Part shown: positions 8,859-18,300 of the stretch, piece after piece
Numbering within the stretch: the first letter of the stretch is position 1
Layout: each line of letters begins with the position of its first letter
Assembly: GCA_038522945.1 (NCBI GenBank)
Contig: JBCBJV010000001.1
Span: 505,694 to 569,693 of the forward strand
Reading direction: 5' to 3'
Origin: MED-G105 sp038522945
GTDB taxonomy: Bacteria; Pseudomonadota; Alphaproteobacteria; Caulobacterales; Parvularculaceae
DNA length: 64,000 nucleotides
Program-made: the position numbers and the translations under genes
The notes under the pieces: model-generated
Told to the model about the DNA's origin: nothing
Database searches by the model: none
Seen by the model: the letters and a program-made list of their open reading frames with translations, nothing else

Positions 8859-10049
8859 ATGCTGCCGATAGCCGCCGTTTTTTCGCTCTTGATTTGGGCT
8901 TATCTGGCATTGTTCCGTGATAATTTCTGGCACGGAAGCGAACGCCTGACGCAATCTCCCACACCCTGGCAATGGCCCGCCGTCACGGCTATTATTCCTG
9001 CTCGGGATGAAGCTGAAACCATCGAAACAGTCGTTTCTGCCCATGATCGAGCTGACTATCGCGGCACGTTTGGGATCATTGTTGTCGATGACGCCTCCAG
9101 CGACGGCACAGGCGATCTTGTCCGCGACATGGCACACAACCGGGAGATCGACGTGATTGCTGCGCCCGAATTGCCTGCCGGTTGGAGTGGCAAGCTCAAT
9201 GCGGTTTCAGCCGGCATCACGCAGGGTTCATCTCGCGCTTCATCTCGCGCTTCATCGGTGGCGCCGGGGTACTACTTTTTGACCGACGCCGATATTGTCG
9301 TTGCGCCCGACACGCTCTCCAAACTGGTTGCAAAAGCCCTTGACGAAAACCTGGTCCTTGTTTCACTCATGTCGCGCCTTGATGCCCGCGGGATTTGGGG
9401 ATCGCTCCTCATCCCTGCGTTCATCTATTTCTTTCAAAAGCTCTATCCGTTCCCAGCCGTCAACAGCTTCGATCGCACCATCGCAGGGGCAGCTGGCGGG
9501 TGCATGCTTGTCAACGCCGCTGCCCTGGAAGACGCGGGAGGCATTGCCAGCATTAAAGGCGCTCTCATTGATGACTGCGCTCTCGCCGAACGCCTCAAAA
9601 ACCGGGGATCAGAAAAACGTAGCATCTGGCTCGGCCTTGCCGACAAAGAAGCGATTTCCAAGCGCGACAATCGTAGTCTGTCTTCTATTTGGAACATGGT
9701 TGCGCGAACGGCGTTTGCGGAGCTCAACTATTCTCCTATGAAGCTTTTAGGAACGATCATCGGTATGGTGATTGTTTATCTGATCCCACCTGTCGCAACA
9801 GCGACTGGACTGCTTACCGGAAACATGCAGCTTACCGTGATTGGTGTCATTGCGTGGTCCATCATGGCGCTGACCTATTCGCCCACACTTAAACTCTACG
9901 GAAAAAGCCCCTTACTTTCATTCTCAATGCCAGTGGCCGGACTGTTCTATACAGCCATGACCCTCTCATCTGCCGCCAGACACTGGCGTGGTCGGGGTGG
10001 ACAATGGAAAGGACGGACCTACACGGAAAGCGCAAGCGACAAATCTTAG
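8859..10049 (+). CDS. hpnB: Hopanoid-associated glycosyltransferase-like protein HpnB
   Basis: Family 2 glycosyltransferase with membrane segments (396 residues). An N-terminal helix anchors it; the GT-A core has TAIIPARDEAETIE, VVDDASSDGTGD, and the metal-binding FLTDADI at about residues 145-151. A later acceptor motif is LIDDCALAERL. Three or four hydrophobic segments close the C terminus. HpnB-type genes occur in many hopanoid clusters, but their exact sugar or acceptor is not settled. A 12-bp tandem repeat inserts SSRA units between the donor-binding part and FLTDAD. It is divergent from hpnC and convergent with hpnA, whose stop codons overlap it by 4 bp. The start has a GAGAGGA ribosome site. 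Confidence 0.88.
   Translation: MLPIAAVFSLLIWAYLALFRDNFWHGSERLTQSPTPWQWPAVTAIIPARDEAETIETVVSAHDRADYRGTFGIIVVDDASSDGTGDLVRDMAHNREIDVIAAPELPAGWSGKLNAVSAGITQGSSRASSRASSVAPGYYFLTDADIVVAPDTLSKLVAKALDENLVLVSLMSRLDARGIWGSLLIPAFIYFFQKLYPFPAVNSFDRTIAGAAGGCMLVNAAALEDAGGIASIKGALIDDCALAERLKNRGSEKRSIWLGLADKEAISKRDNRSLSSIWNMVARTAFAELNYSPMKLLGTIIGMVIVYLIPPVATATGLLTGNMQLTVIGVIAWSIMALTYSPTLKLYGKSPLLSFSMPVAGLFYTAMTLSSAARHWRGRGGQWKGRTYTESASDKS
9227..9256 (+). repeat. 12-bp in-frame tandem repeat in hpnB
   Basis: TTCATCTCGCGC occurs twice in tandem (9227-9238, 9239-9250), followed by a half copy TTCATC. It is in frame and encodes repeated Ser-Ser-Arg-Ala. A multiple of three lets copy number change without frameshift. 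Confidence 0.9.
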
Positions 10050-11044
10050 TCTTTTAAATGCCCGTGTGATTTTGCCCAATCGAGCAGGTTGCGAAGTGCC
10101 GGGGCAAACGGGCCAGCTTCCCACCTTAAATCGCGCTTTGCTTTTTCACTGCTAAACGAAACCTGACGTCCAGCGAGGCGAACGCCCGTTAGAGGTGCCT
10201 TCGGCGGTTTTTGAGTGAGCCTCGCAACCAGATGTGTGTCGAGCACACCGGCGGCATAGGCCACCGCAAAAGGAAGCCGGGTCTTGGGCATGGCCCGGGA
10301 CACCAGGCCATCAAGCGTAGACAGCAGTTCTGACATGGATACGTTCTCGCCCCCGAGCAAATACCGCTCGCCGTTTCGCCCGCTTTCACCGACAGCGACA
10401 AACCCACGAGCAAGATCTTCCACGGGTACGAAATTGAGTACACAGTCGATAAAGGCAGGCGTTTGCCCGTTCGCAAAATCAAGGATCATCCGCGTTGGCG
10501 GCGTAAGGCTGGTGTCGCCCGCACCAATGGGCTCTGTCGGCATCGCGATAGACGCATTAAGCCCAGCCTCGGCAGCCTCCAGGACGAGCAAGTCGGCAGC
10601 GCGTTTGGAAGCTGGATAAGGCCCGAGCAAGTCCGAAGGTGGCAGCACCACCTTCTCGTCGGCCCGGGAGTGACCTATGGGAGCATCCCTAGAGACGAGC
10701 GTCGTCAGGCTAGAACACTGCACAAATCGACGGACGTTCGTGCGCACTGCCGCTTCCAGCACAGTCTCGGTGCCGCCGACATTCACCGCCTCAAATGCTC
10801 CTTCATCCGGGCGCCACAGATCTGCGATCCCGGCCAGGTGATAAACCGTGTCGACACCATCAAGGCATCTTCGCCACAAATCCGGATCGTGATCTGTGAC
10901 AGAGCCGACGATCCAATCAACCCCATCCATTGTGTCCGGCGAACGCAGATCGAGGACACGCACCCTGGCGCCTTCGCTGACGAGGTGTGAAACAAGGTGC
11001 TTACCAACAAAGCCTGCACCGCCGGTGACCAAGACTGTCTTCAT
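10046..11044 (-). CDS. hpnA: Hopanoid-associated sugar epimerase-like dehydrogenase HpnA
   Basis: Extended short-chain dehydrogenase (332 residues) with the NAD(P)-binding VLVTGGAGFVGKHL at the N terminus and the catalytic YPASK near residue 148. The C-terminal substrate domain is typical of HpnA, which is assigned as a dihydroflavonol-reductase-like or sugar epimerase protein in hopanoid clusters; its substrate is not certain. The start overlaps the upstream lipoprotein gene as ATGA, so it is the third gene of sulfotransferase, propeller lipoprotein, hpnA. It is convergent with hpnB, sharing a TTAG that supplies both stops. Confidence 0.87.
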   Translation of the reverse strand: MKTVLVTGGAGFVGKHLVSHLVSEGARVRVLDLRSPDTMDGVDWIVGSVTDHDPDLWRRCLDGVDTVYHLAGIADLWRPDEGAFEAVNVGGTETVLEAAVRTNVRRFVQCSSLTTLVSRDAPIGHSRADEKVVLPPSDLLGPYPASKRAADLLVLEAAEAGLNASIAMPTEPIGAGDTSLTPPTRMILDFANGQTPAFIDCVLNFVPVEDLARGFVAVGESGRNGERYLLGGENVSMSELLSTLDGLVSRAMPKTRLPFAVAYAAGVLDTHLVARLTQKPPKAPLTGVRLAGRQVSFSSEKAKRDLRWEAGPFAPALRNLLDWAKSHGHLKD

Positions 11045-12198
11045 TGCTGCTGCTCTGGTTTCATTGCAGCCCTGTCTGAGACGCCATCAGCAGGACCACA
11101 GACTAGCAATCCCTGATCGACCACAGATCCAGCGACAAGCGCACCGTTAAAGACAACTGCCGCCGTCGCTGCAGAAAACAAGCTCGCCTTCTTGTCGAGA
11201 AAAAGCTGCCGTACCGAAGCGGTTGCCGGATCAATCTGCACTATAGAGGACGATGCGCGTCCACGGCCCCAACGCCGCTGGACAGCGAGAGAGATCAGCG
11301 ACGGATGAACGGCGGCGATGAGTTTGCCTTGTTGATCGGTCGTCAGATTATCAGGCGCGCCGGGAAGCTTTATCCTGGTTGATTGTGTCCACTTGCCGTT
11401 GGATCCTACTTCCACCAGACGCACAGCCTTCTCGCGTGTCGCCGCAAGGGCAATGCGACCGTCTGGAAGCATAGCAAGGCCATTGGCAAAAACTGTCTTG
11501 CCAAAGACAACTTCACCCAAATTATCCATAATTCCGCTGCGCGGAACGGAGAAAACGTTTTCAACGATGGCCCCGGCACCACACGATCCGTGGTCAAATG
11601 ATGAAACATTAATCTCCTCCCGGACTAGGACGTCATTTGCGGCACAATGCGTCAACGCAAATGGGGTTTCATCATCTTTGACGGAAAGCTGTGGTGCAAA
11701 GGGATTGATGACTTCAATCTGCGCTCGCCGTCGCCACTTCTTGCCTTCAAGGACGTATCCGCGATTGACAAAGGCAACCTCATTCTCGGCTGGACTAAAA
11801 TCAATCCCATGGGGACGAACACCGTCGCCTGGTGCGGTATTGTCAAGAATGCTGCTGACGGTGATTGACTCACTCTTCGTCTTAAGCAGTTGTCGCAACG
11901 AAACCGCGTAAAGCCCTCCCTGAGGAATTGCGTCAGCCCGGGTGCGCGCCGCTTGTTCCGCGCTATGACGGTCATAAGCCGAGATAAAAATCGTCTCCGT
12001 TGCCGGATCCACGGCGAGGTCCTCTGCACCAATTACAAGACGCCCGAGCCGTTCATCAAAGAGGTCGACCCTCTTGCACTGTGACAAAGGAAATTGAGGC
12101 TCGGCCTTCTGGCGCTTGGCACACGCCGCGCCAGCGAAAAGCACCAAGACCATTAGCCCATTCATTACCCGACGGAGGGAAGGATGTTGCGGCACCAT
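11041..12198 (-). CDS. Predicted lipoprotein, paraoxonase/SMP-30-like beta-propeller
   Basis: A 385-residue protein with a lipoprotein signal: hydrophobic LMVLVLFAGAAC with the lipobox Cys at residue 27, then a charged KRQK. The mature part has repeated beta-propeller-like blades (GAEDLAVDPATETIFISAYD, RPHGIDFSPAE, NGLAMLPDGRIALAA, PDNLTTDQQGKLIAA), as in paraoxonases and SMP-30/gluconolactonases. The RPHGID and PDN segments match positions where those enzymes hold Ca-binding residues, so a lactonase or esterase role is plausible but unproved. It is probably anchored in the periplasm. It is co-transcribed with hpnA (ATGA overlap) and follows the sulfotransferase by 9 bp. Confidence 0.7.
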   Translation of the reverse strand: MVPQHPSLRRVMNGLMVLVLFAGAACAKRQKAEPQFPLSQCKRVDLFDERLGRLVIGAEDLAVDPATETIFISAYDRHSAEQAARTRADAIPQGGLYAVSLRQLLKTKSESITVSSILDNTAPGDGVRPHGIDFSPAENEVAFVNRGYVLEGKKWRRRAQIEVINPFAPQLSVKDDETPFALTHCAANDVLVREEINVSSFDHGSCGAGAIVENVFSVPRSGIMDNLGEVVFGKTVFANGLAMLPDGRIALAATREKAVRLVEVGSNGKWTQSTRIKLPGAPDNLTTDQQGKLIAAVHPSLISLAVQRRWGRGRASSSIVQIDPATASVRQLFLDKKASLFSAATAAVVFNGALVAGSVVDQGLLVCGPADGVSDRAAMKPEQQQ

Positions 12199-12207
12199 TG
12201 ATGGCCC

Positions 12208-13293
12208 CTAGTTACCCGGACGTTGATATCCCCATTTTTCCAAGAAATACCCTAAGCGGCTTTCGACTTTCGCGGCAGCCTCATCAGCATACTTGAATTT
12301 GTTTTTTTCGAAGCTTTCGACGTCGTTCAGGTAGGTTTCAAACCGCGGGACCGCCTCCTCTAACCCAGGCAAATCAAGGTGGTTATAGATACGGCCAATG
12401 ACATCTAGGGCTGCGTCATCGAGCTCCCGGTAGGTGACTTCGAAGTACTGATCAGCGGGCACAGATTCTGCGTCTGTCTCGAGCTGTCGCATCATCCGAT
12501 CGTATACGCTCAAGATCGCCTCATCGATATCCACGTGGCCATAATCCTGTAGGGCAAACTCAGCGAGGAGCTTCTTGTAAAAGTTCCGCATTGAGACGAA
12601 TACCTCATACGGATTGCGGTGAATATGGACAAACTTTGCGTCAGGAAACATTTTGTGAAGCATAGCAAGACGTCCAGTGTAGACCGGGTTCTTGATCAGC
12701 ATGGGCCGTCCATCCTGAAGTTTTGTCAGTTTACGCAAGAGATAAATGAACCGCTCTTGCCACAATGCGACCTCCGCCTCGTTGACACCGTCAAAAAACA
12801 GGCCACGAAGCAAAAGTTCCTGAAATGCCCGAGGGAAATAGATGGCATGGTAAAACGAGACCGCCGACATATTTGCAATCGCGATTTCGTCTTCCTGGGG
12901 ACTGTCCGGATGCACCGGAATATTGTCGATATAACGATGGTCGGGAAGCGCCTTTTCCAGGAGCGGGCGAAAGAAACTGGCAATCCCGAACAGATCCCAC
13001 GGTAGGCCCGTGGCAATCGGTGGAACATACCCCCATGCGCCGCTCTTCGTCATAATGTTGTAAAGATGGGTTGTGCCCGACCGCCAATGACCAAGGATAA
13101 ATACAGGGGGCGGCAAATCTTCAACCGCAGGTAATCGGCGCTCCATCACGATCTTCTCAATCGCGGAGATTGGCGTTCTAGCTGCTACCGATAGAGCAAC
13201 GCCGGCCCCTTTGAGTGGCTTTGAGGGAAGTCCGGCAAGGTTTACGACTTTGACGAGCGTTGCGGCGTTTGAGCCGCTGAGCGGATGGGCCAT
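12208..13293 (-). CDS. PAPS-dependent sulfotransferase family protein
   Basis: A sulfotransferase-fold protein of 361 residues. The 5'-phosphosulfate loop is FILGHWRSGTTHLYNIM at about residues 63-79 and the 3'-phosphate motif is KFVHIHRNPYEVFVSMR. A conserved C-terminal EVTYREL segment is also present. The N terminus has a hydrophobic stretch. The substrate is unknown. The family includes enzymes acting on sugars, lipids and alcohols. The start is uncertain: ATG at 13293 is used, ATG at 13338 and TTG at 13356 are possible, and none has a strong ribosome site. It heads the operon that ends in hpnA, so a hopanoid or other lipid acceptor is one inference. Confidence 0.78.
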   Translation of the reverse strand: MAHPLSGSNAATLVKVVNLAGLPSKPLKGAGVALSVAARTPISAIEKIVMERRLPAVEDLPPPVFILGHWRSGTTHLYNIMTKSGAWGYVPPIATGLPWDLFGIASFFRPLLEKALPDHRYIDNIPVHPDSPQEDEIAIANMSAVSFYHAIYFPRAFQELLLRGLFFDGVNEAEVALWQERFIYLLRKLTKLQDGRPMLIKNPVYTGRLAMLHKMFPDAKFVHIHRNPYEVFVSMRNFYKKLLAEFALQDYGHVDIDEAILSVYDRMMRQLETDAESVPADQYFEVTYRELDDAALDVIGRIYNHLDLPGLEEAVPRFETYLNDVESFEKNKFKYADEAAAKVESRLGYFLEKWGYQRPGN

Positions 13294-13543
13294 GTTTTTG
13301 TTCAAAACCACCTGAAAATTTTCTGAAGTCGAGCGCATACCGCAGGTACACTTCAACTGCCAGTCTCGACTCGTACAGAACCCTTCGGTACCGTTCCTAC
13401 CTCACAGATCACAACTTTCTAGGTCTAAGGTAAGTCGTTTAACGGCAAGACCGTGAGTGCCCCCTTGCACCCAGCTCCTAGCCAGCCAACATGGAAGATG
13501 ACCGTGGTTAAGACTTCCTTTGCTCCAAGCCGTCAAAACCCGT

Positions 13544-15373
13544 GTGATAGTTAAGAGATCAAGGACGTACGGCGTCTTGCGAGAACTCCCTGATATAGTC
13601 GGTTGTGGGCGGCAAGGTAGCTTCGCTTCATTGTTAGTTGCGACAACCTTCGCTTTGCCGGGCCTCGCATGGCCGGTCAGTGCCATTGCGGCTGAAAACT
13701 ACCGTGTCGTCTTTCAGGGTGCCCCAAAAGATGAATTGGCAAAACTGAAACTGGTCAGCGAGCTCGCTCAGGAAAAACGCCCGTATCCGACGAATATTGC
13801 CATCCGACTTGCCGGACGGCGGGATCAACAGACCATTTCCGATGCCCTCTCCGCCGCGGGATACTTCGCCAACAGCGTCACCTTCGTACTTCGCGTGGAA
13901 GAAGGGGCAGAAAAAGCAGAAGCGATTTTCGAAATCGATCCACAGGCTAAATTCGAGATCGCCAATCACAGGATTGTCTATAACGATACGATTTCTGCAG
14001 AACGGCCAATGTCGTTTGATGCCGTCGGTCTAGAGGTCACGCCGGCAGCAGACGGCACCAGTTTAAGGACAAATCACGAACAGTTTTTGTCGTCGCTCTG
14101 GGCGCAAGGATTTCCCGGAGCGCAGCTTATCTCTCGCAGAGTTGAAGCAGACTTCGATGCACTATCTGCAGACGCCGTTTACGAGTTTGAAAGCGGGCCA
14201 CTCGCGAAGTTTGGCCCGATCACCTTCGAAGGTGCCGATCGCACAAAGCCCAACTACATGGAGGCCCTGATCCCTTGGGAACAAGGTGAGATATATGACC
14301 GGGGAAATGTTATCGCCTACCGCGATACACTCTCGGCAACTGGACTTTTCTCCACTGTAGACGTGGAAACCGGCACAGTAGATCCCGATGGATCGCTGCC
14401 AATTCTCGTGGAGTTAGATGAACGCAAGCGCCGAACATTCGGCGTTGGTGCGTCTTTTTCAACTGTTGAGGGTCCCGGCGGGCGTCTCTTCTTTGAGTAC
14501 CGTAATCTCTTTGGCGGCGGGGAAAAAGCGCGCGTCGACCTTGCCGCAAGTCTCATTGAGCAGTCCCTATTGTTTTCGATCAATAAACCACTGCCACTTT
14601 TGCCGGGGTCAATATTTGCTGACGCCGGTTTTGTTAATCAGACAACGGATGCATTTGACGCTCAGAACATCGGAGCGTCAGCGGGGGTTGCGAAAGAGTG
14701 GTTTAAGGGACGGCTGGAAACCCGCGCCGGTCTAGCCTTCGATGCCTCTCGGATCACCGTCGATGATGAAACCGAAAACACATTCTTCTTCTCCTTGCCT
14801 CTTACGGCAATATGGGACACCGAAGATGATCCATTGAGCCTGACAAAAGGTGCCCGCGCGACGCTGTCACTGACGCCGTTCACCGGGTTTGACACGTTTA
14901 CCCGGGCGGAATTCAATGCGCGCAGTAGATACAACTTTGGCAACGATGATCGCTTCACGCTTGCGGGTCGCATCCGCCTGGGTGGTACCTTCGGCACATC
15001 TCTGGACGACCTGCCGGCCAACCGGCGGTATTTTTCAGGAGGCGGTTCGTCTGTGCGCGGGTTCGAGTTTCAGGCAGTCGGCCCTCGCGATGAAGACTTT
15101 GATCCCATCGGAGGGCGCTCTGTGATCGAAGGAGCGCTTGAGGCCCGCAGCAGAGTCTTTGGCCCGGTTCAGATCGCAGCGTTTGCCGATGCAGGGTCGG
15201 TATCAGCACAATCGAGCCCTGACTTTTCCGGTGATTTCCAGATCGGTGTGGGCGGCGGCGTTAGGTATATCTCTCCTATTGGTCCACTGAGGGTTGATTT
15301 CGCCGTCCCAGTCGAACGCCGGGAGGGCGACGCCGCCTGGCAGCTTTACATCTCCTTGGGGCAACCATTCTAA
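13544..15373 (+). CDS. tamA: Translocation and assembly module subunit TamA (Omp85 family)
   Basis: Outer-membrane Omp85-type protein of about 609 residues. After a signal peptide (SFASLLVATTFALPGLAW, then AIAA) come POTRA-like domains (roughly residues 50-280), then a 16-strand barrel region. Family signs: the RRYFSGGGSSVRGFEFQ motif (the conserved G-x-x-S-x-R-G-Y/F of the barrel lid loop) and the terminal aromatic strand ending QLYISLGQPF. With TamB it forms a machine that moves substrates or lipids across the envelope. The start is unclear: GTG at 13544 is used, a TTG at 13520 is possible. The stop overlaps the tamB start as TAATG. Confidence 0.9.
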   Translation: MIVKRSRTYGVLRELPDIVGCGRQGSFASLLVATTFALPGLAWPVSAIAAENYRVVFQGAPKDELAKLKLVSELAQEKRPYPTNIAIRLAGRRDQQTISDALSAAGYFANSVTFVLRVEEGAEKAEAIFEIDPQAKFEIANHRIVYNDTISAERPMSFDAVGLEVTPAADGTSLRTNHEQFLSSLWAQGFPGAQLISRRVEADFDALSADAVYEFESGPLAKFGPITFEGADRTKPNYMEALIPWEQGEIYDRGNVIAYRDTLSATGLFSTVDVETGTVDPDGSLPILVELDERKRRTFGVGASFSTVEGPGGRLFFEYRNLFGGGEKARVDLAASLIEQSLLFSINKPLPLLPGSIFADAGFVNQTTDAFDAQNIGASAGVAKEWFKGRLETRAGLAFDASRITVDDETENTFFFSLPLTAIWDTEDDPLSLTKGARATLSLTPFTGFDTFTRAEFNARSRYNFGNDDRFTLAGRIRLGGTFGTSLDDLPANRRYFSGGGSSVRGFEFQAVGPRDEDFDPIGGRSVIEGALEARSRVFGPVQIAAFADAGSVSAQSSPDFSGDFQIGVGGGVRYISPIGPLRVDFAVPVERREGDAAWQLYISLGQPF

Positions 15374-18300
15374 TGTACAGTATACTGAAGCTAATTGGAT
15401 TAAGCCTGGTCGGCATCGTCTTCGCTGTAGCCATCGCCGTTACGATGATCACTCAGACATCCGGTGGCCGTAGCTGGATTGCGGCCATAGCAGAACAACA
15501 GCTCGCCAGTATCTTGGGCGGGCCGGTGGAGATAACTGGCCTTGGCCCTGGCCTTCCCTCCAGGATCTACGTGGAACGCATGACCCTTTCCGATACGCAA
15601 GGATCATTCGCTGAAATCCAAGGAGCTCTCGTCGAATTGGATCCCCTTGCCGCTATCACGGGGAATGTCAGAGTATCAGTTGCGCAGGTGGAAAGTGGAA
15701 CTTTTTTGCGCTTGCCGGTTCTGCCAGAAAGCCAGGACGAAGACGCAACCCCGCCCCAAGCACTACAATTGCCGGAAGCATTTCCCTCCATTGCCCTTGA
15801 AAACATCCACCTCAATAGTATCGAGCTTTATCCGGCAGTATTCGGCGGTGGCCAAGATGAACCGCCCACGGAACTCTCCGCTGATGGGCGGATTGTTATG
15901 GGTGGCAGAGACATCACCGCTGACTTTATCGCCCAGCTATCGGATCCGGAAACGGGCACCCCGATCGATAGCCTTGCTGTCGAGATCAATCGCCCAACTA
16001 GAACCGACTTGATCGTTGACCTTCGCCTTGCCTCGCCTCAAGCGGGCTATCTTAGCCGGTTACTTGGAGCCGGCGACGCCGTCTTAGTGACTGCGAACCA
16101 TGAAGGCCCAGTCAATGAGTTAGAGATTATGCTGGCCGCACAGCTGGGAACACTTGGCCAATACACAGGTGATTTATCCGGCGATCCCAATCAACAAGAT
16201 TTTCGGCTATCTCTTCAAGGGACGCCCGGATCGGCCTTTGACAATGTCCGAGACTATCTGGGTACAGATATCTTTCTGAATGTAAGCATCAATGCGCTCG
16301 CCGATGGCATTTCTATTGCTATAGATGAGGCAACTGCCCGCATTGGATCTCTTTCGGGAACCGCTTCTTGGACAAACCGCAATGGTGTGCTTTCTACAGC
16401 CAACCTCAGCGGCAATTTCAGCCCGGGGGAAGGCTTCCCGCCTGACCTTGCCGGGCTTGTCACCGATGGCGTTGATATCGCTGGCCAGCTTTCTCCTGAT
16501 GGAAAAGAAACATACGCCATTGCGGCAAGCGTTAGTTCGAACGCATTCAGCTTGACCTTAAAGGATGCCAAATCAGACCTTGCCACGCAGTTCCGCGGCA
16601 TCAGCGAGTTTGAATTGAAGCCTATTGAAGAAATCCAAACTTATCTTCCGGCTGGGCTTTCTGCTGCCGGCATCGTCGACGTGACCGGAAGCGAAAAAAT
16701 CGCACTCGAAGGTTTCTCATTGACAAGTGGATCCGATCTTCAAGCATCAATCAACGCTCGATTGACCTCGCCATCCAACGCGATCGACGCAAATGGCAAG
16801 TACTCGCTTTCGCCCGATTTCCTAAAGCGCCAGGTTCCCGACGTCACATTTTTGTCGTCTCTGACCGGCACTTTCGATGTCGACGGTACAACCGAGGATA
16901 TCCTTGCAAGACTGAACGCGACGATTTCGGCAATCCGCTTTAATGAGGAGGTCATCAATCCCTCGACCATTACCCTTGAACTTAGGGGAAGTGCGGAAGA
17001 ATTCGAGGCGCAGGTCGACGGAAGCATCGATGGTACTGCGACATCCCTTAATGGTGATGTCGCCCGTGAAGCGAACGGACAATTTCAAGTATCAAAGCTT
17101 AGTATTTCCGCAGACGGAGCTTCCTTAGACGGGTCAGGTGCATTCGATCCAGCAACGCAGACCGGCGCGTTTTCCCTCGAAGTTCAAGGCGAACCGGGGG
17201 CAATGCTGCTTCCAGCATTACCCCTTGAGGGCTCATTGATCGCGAGCGGACAGATTGCAGACAGCGAAGCGAGCAGTTCGCTATCGCTCCTGGCCAACTC
17301 GTTTCGTGTACTGAACTATGAATTGAATGAGCTGTCTGTTTCAGGCAGCGGCCCACTTTCCGCTTTTGCGTTGGAAGCAAGCGCTCAGCGAATTGCCAAT
17401 GAAGGCGCACTGCTCGTCGATAGTTTCAAGACGGAGTCGAATCTAAACCTCGAAGACGGCGTATCGGCGCAAGTGTCATCGCTCAGCGTCAGAGCCCAAG
17501 GTTTCGACGTCGAGGCACAAAAGCCATTCAACTTAGTTATAACCGATGGTCTCTCGATTGAGGGCCTTGGACTAGAACTGAACCAACAGGGCCGGCTTCT
17601 TTTGGATGCAAGGCTTTCGCCGCAAAGATGGGAAGCATCGGGTAGGCTGGACAATCTGAACATCCCCGAGACGCTCGCCGCCACATCCGCAGCGTTTTCG
17701 CTTGATACCGATCAGCCCAAAATGGCATCCGGTGATTTTTCACTTTTCTCACTGGCAAGTGCAGAACCAAAAGAAATCCTAAAGGGTGAGATCGAATGGA
17801 ATGGGAGTTCACTAAGCCTGCGCCATCCAGAAGAAGGCAGTGGTGAGACATTCGTCTCAGATCTGACCTTCCCGCTCCTTTTGCAGCGAGACAACGGTTT
17901 AAGTATCAACGCACAAGGAGCACTTTCCGGCTCCGCGCGATACCAAGGCCCCTTGGAACCCCTAGCCGCCTTCTTGCCGCCTGCTCTTCAGACGCTGGAG
18001 GGGATCACGACTATGAGTGTTTCCCTTTCCGGTGAAACGAGTGCACCAGCGGTTGACGGTTCGGTATCTCTTGAAAATGGCGGGTATACGGATGTTGCAA
18101 CAGGGCTCACTATCGCCAACATCGCTGCACAGTCTGATGTGTCGTTCAAGAATAATGCTGGCACCCTATCTTTTACCGCAGACGCGTCCGGTGCAGGCCA
18201 GACAGAAAAAACGATGAAGACCGAGGGGCGCATTGTACTTGGTAATGAGAATTCAGTCAACGTCACCCTTGATCTGAATGGTGCATCATTTATCGCAGGT

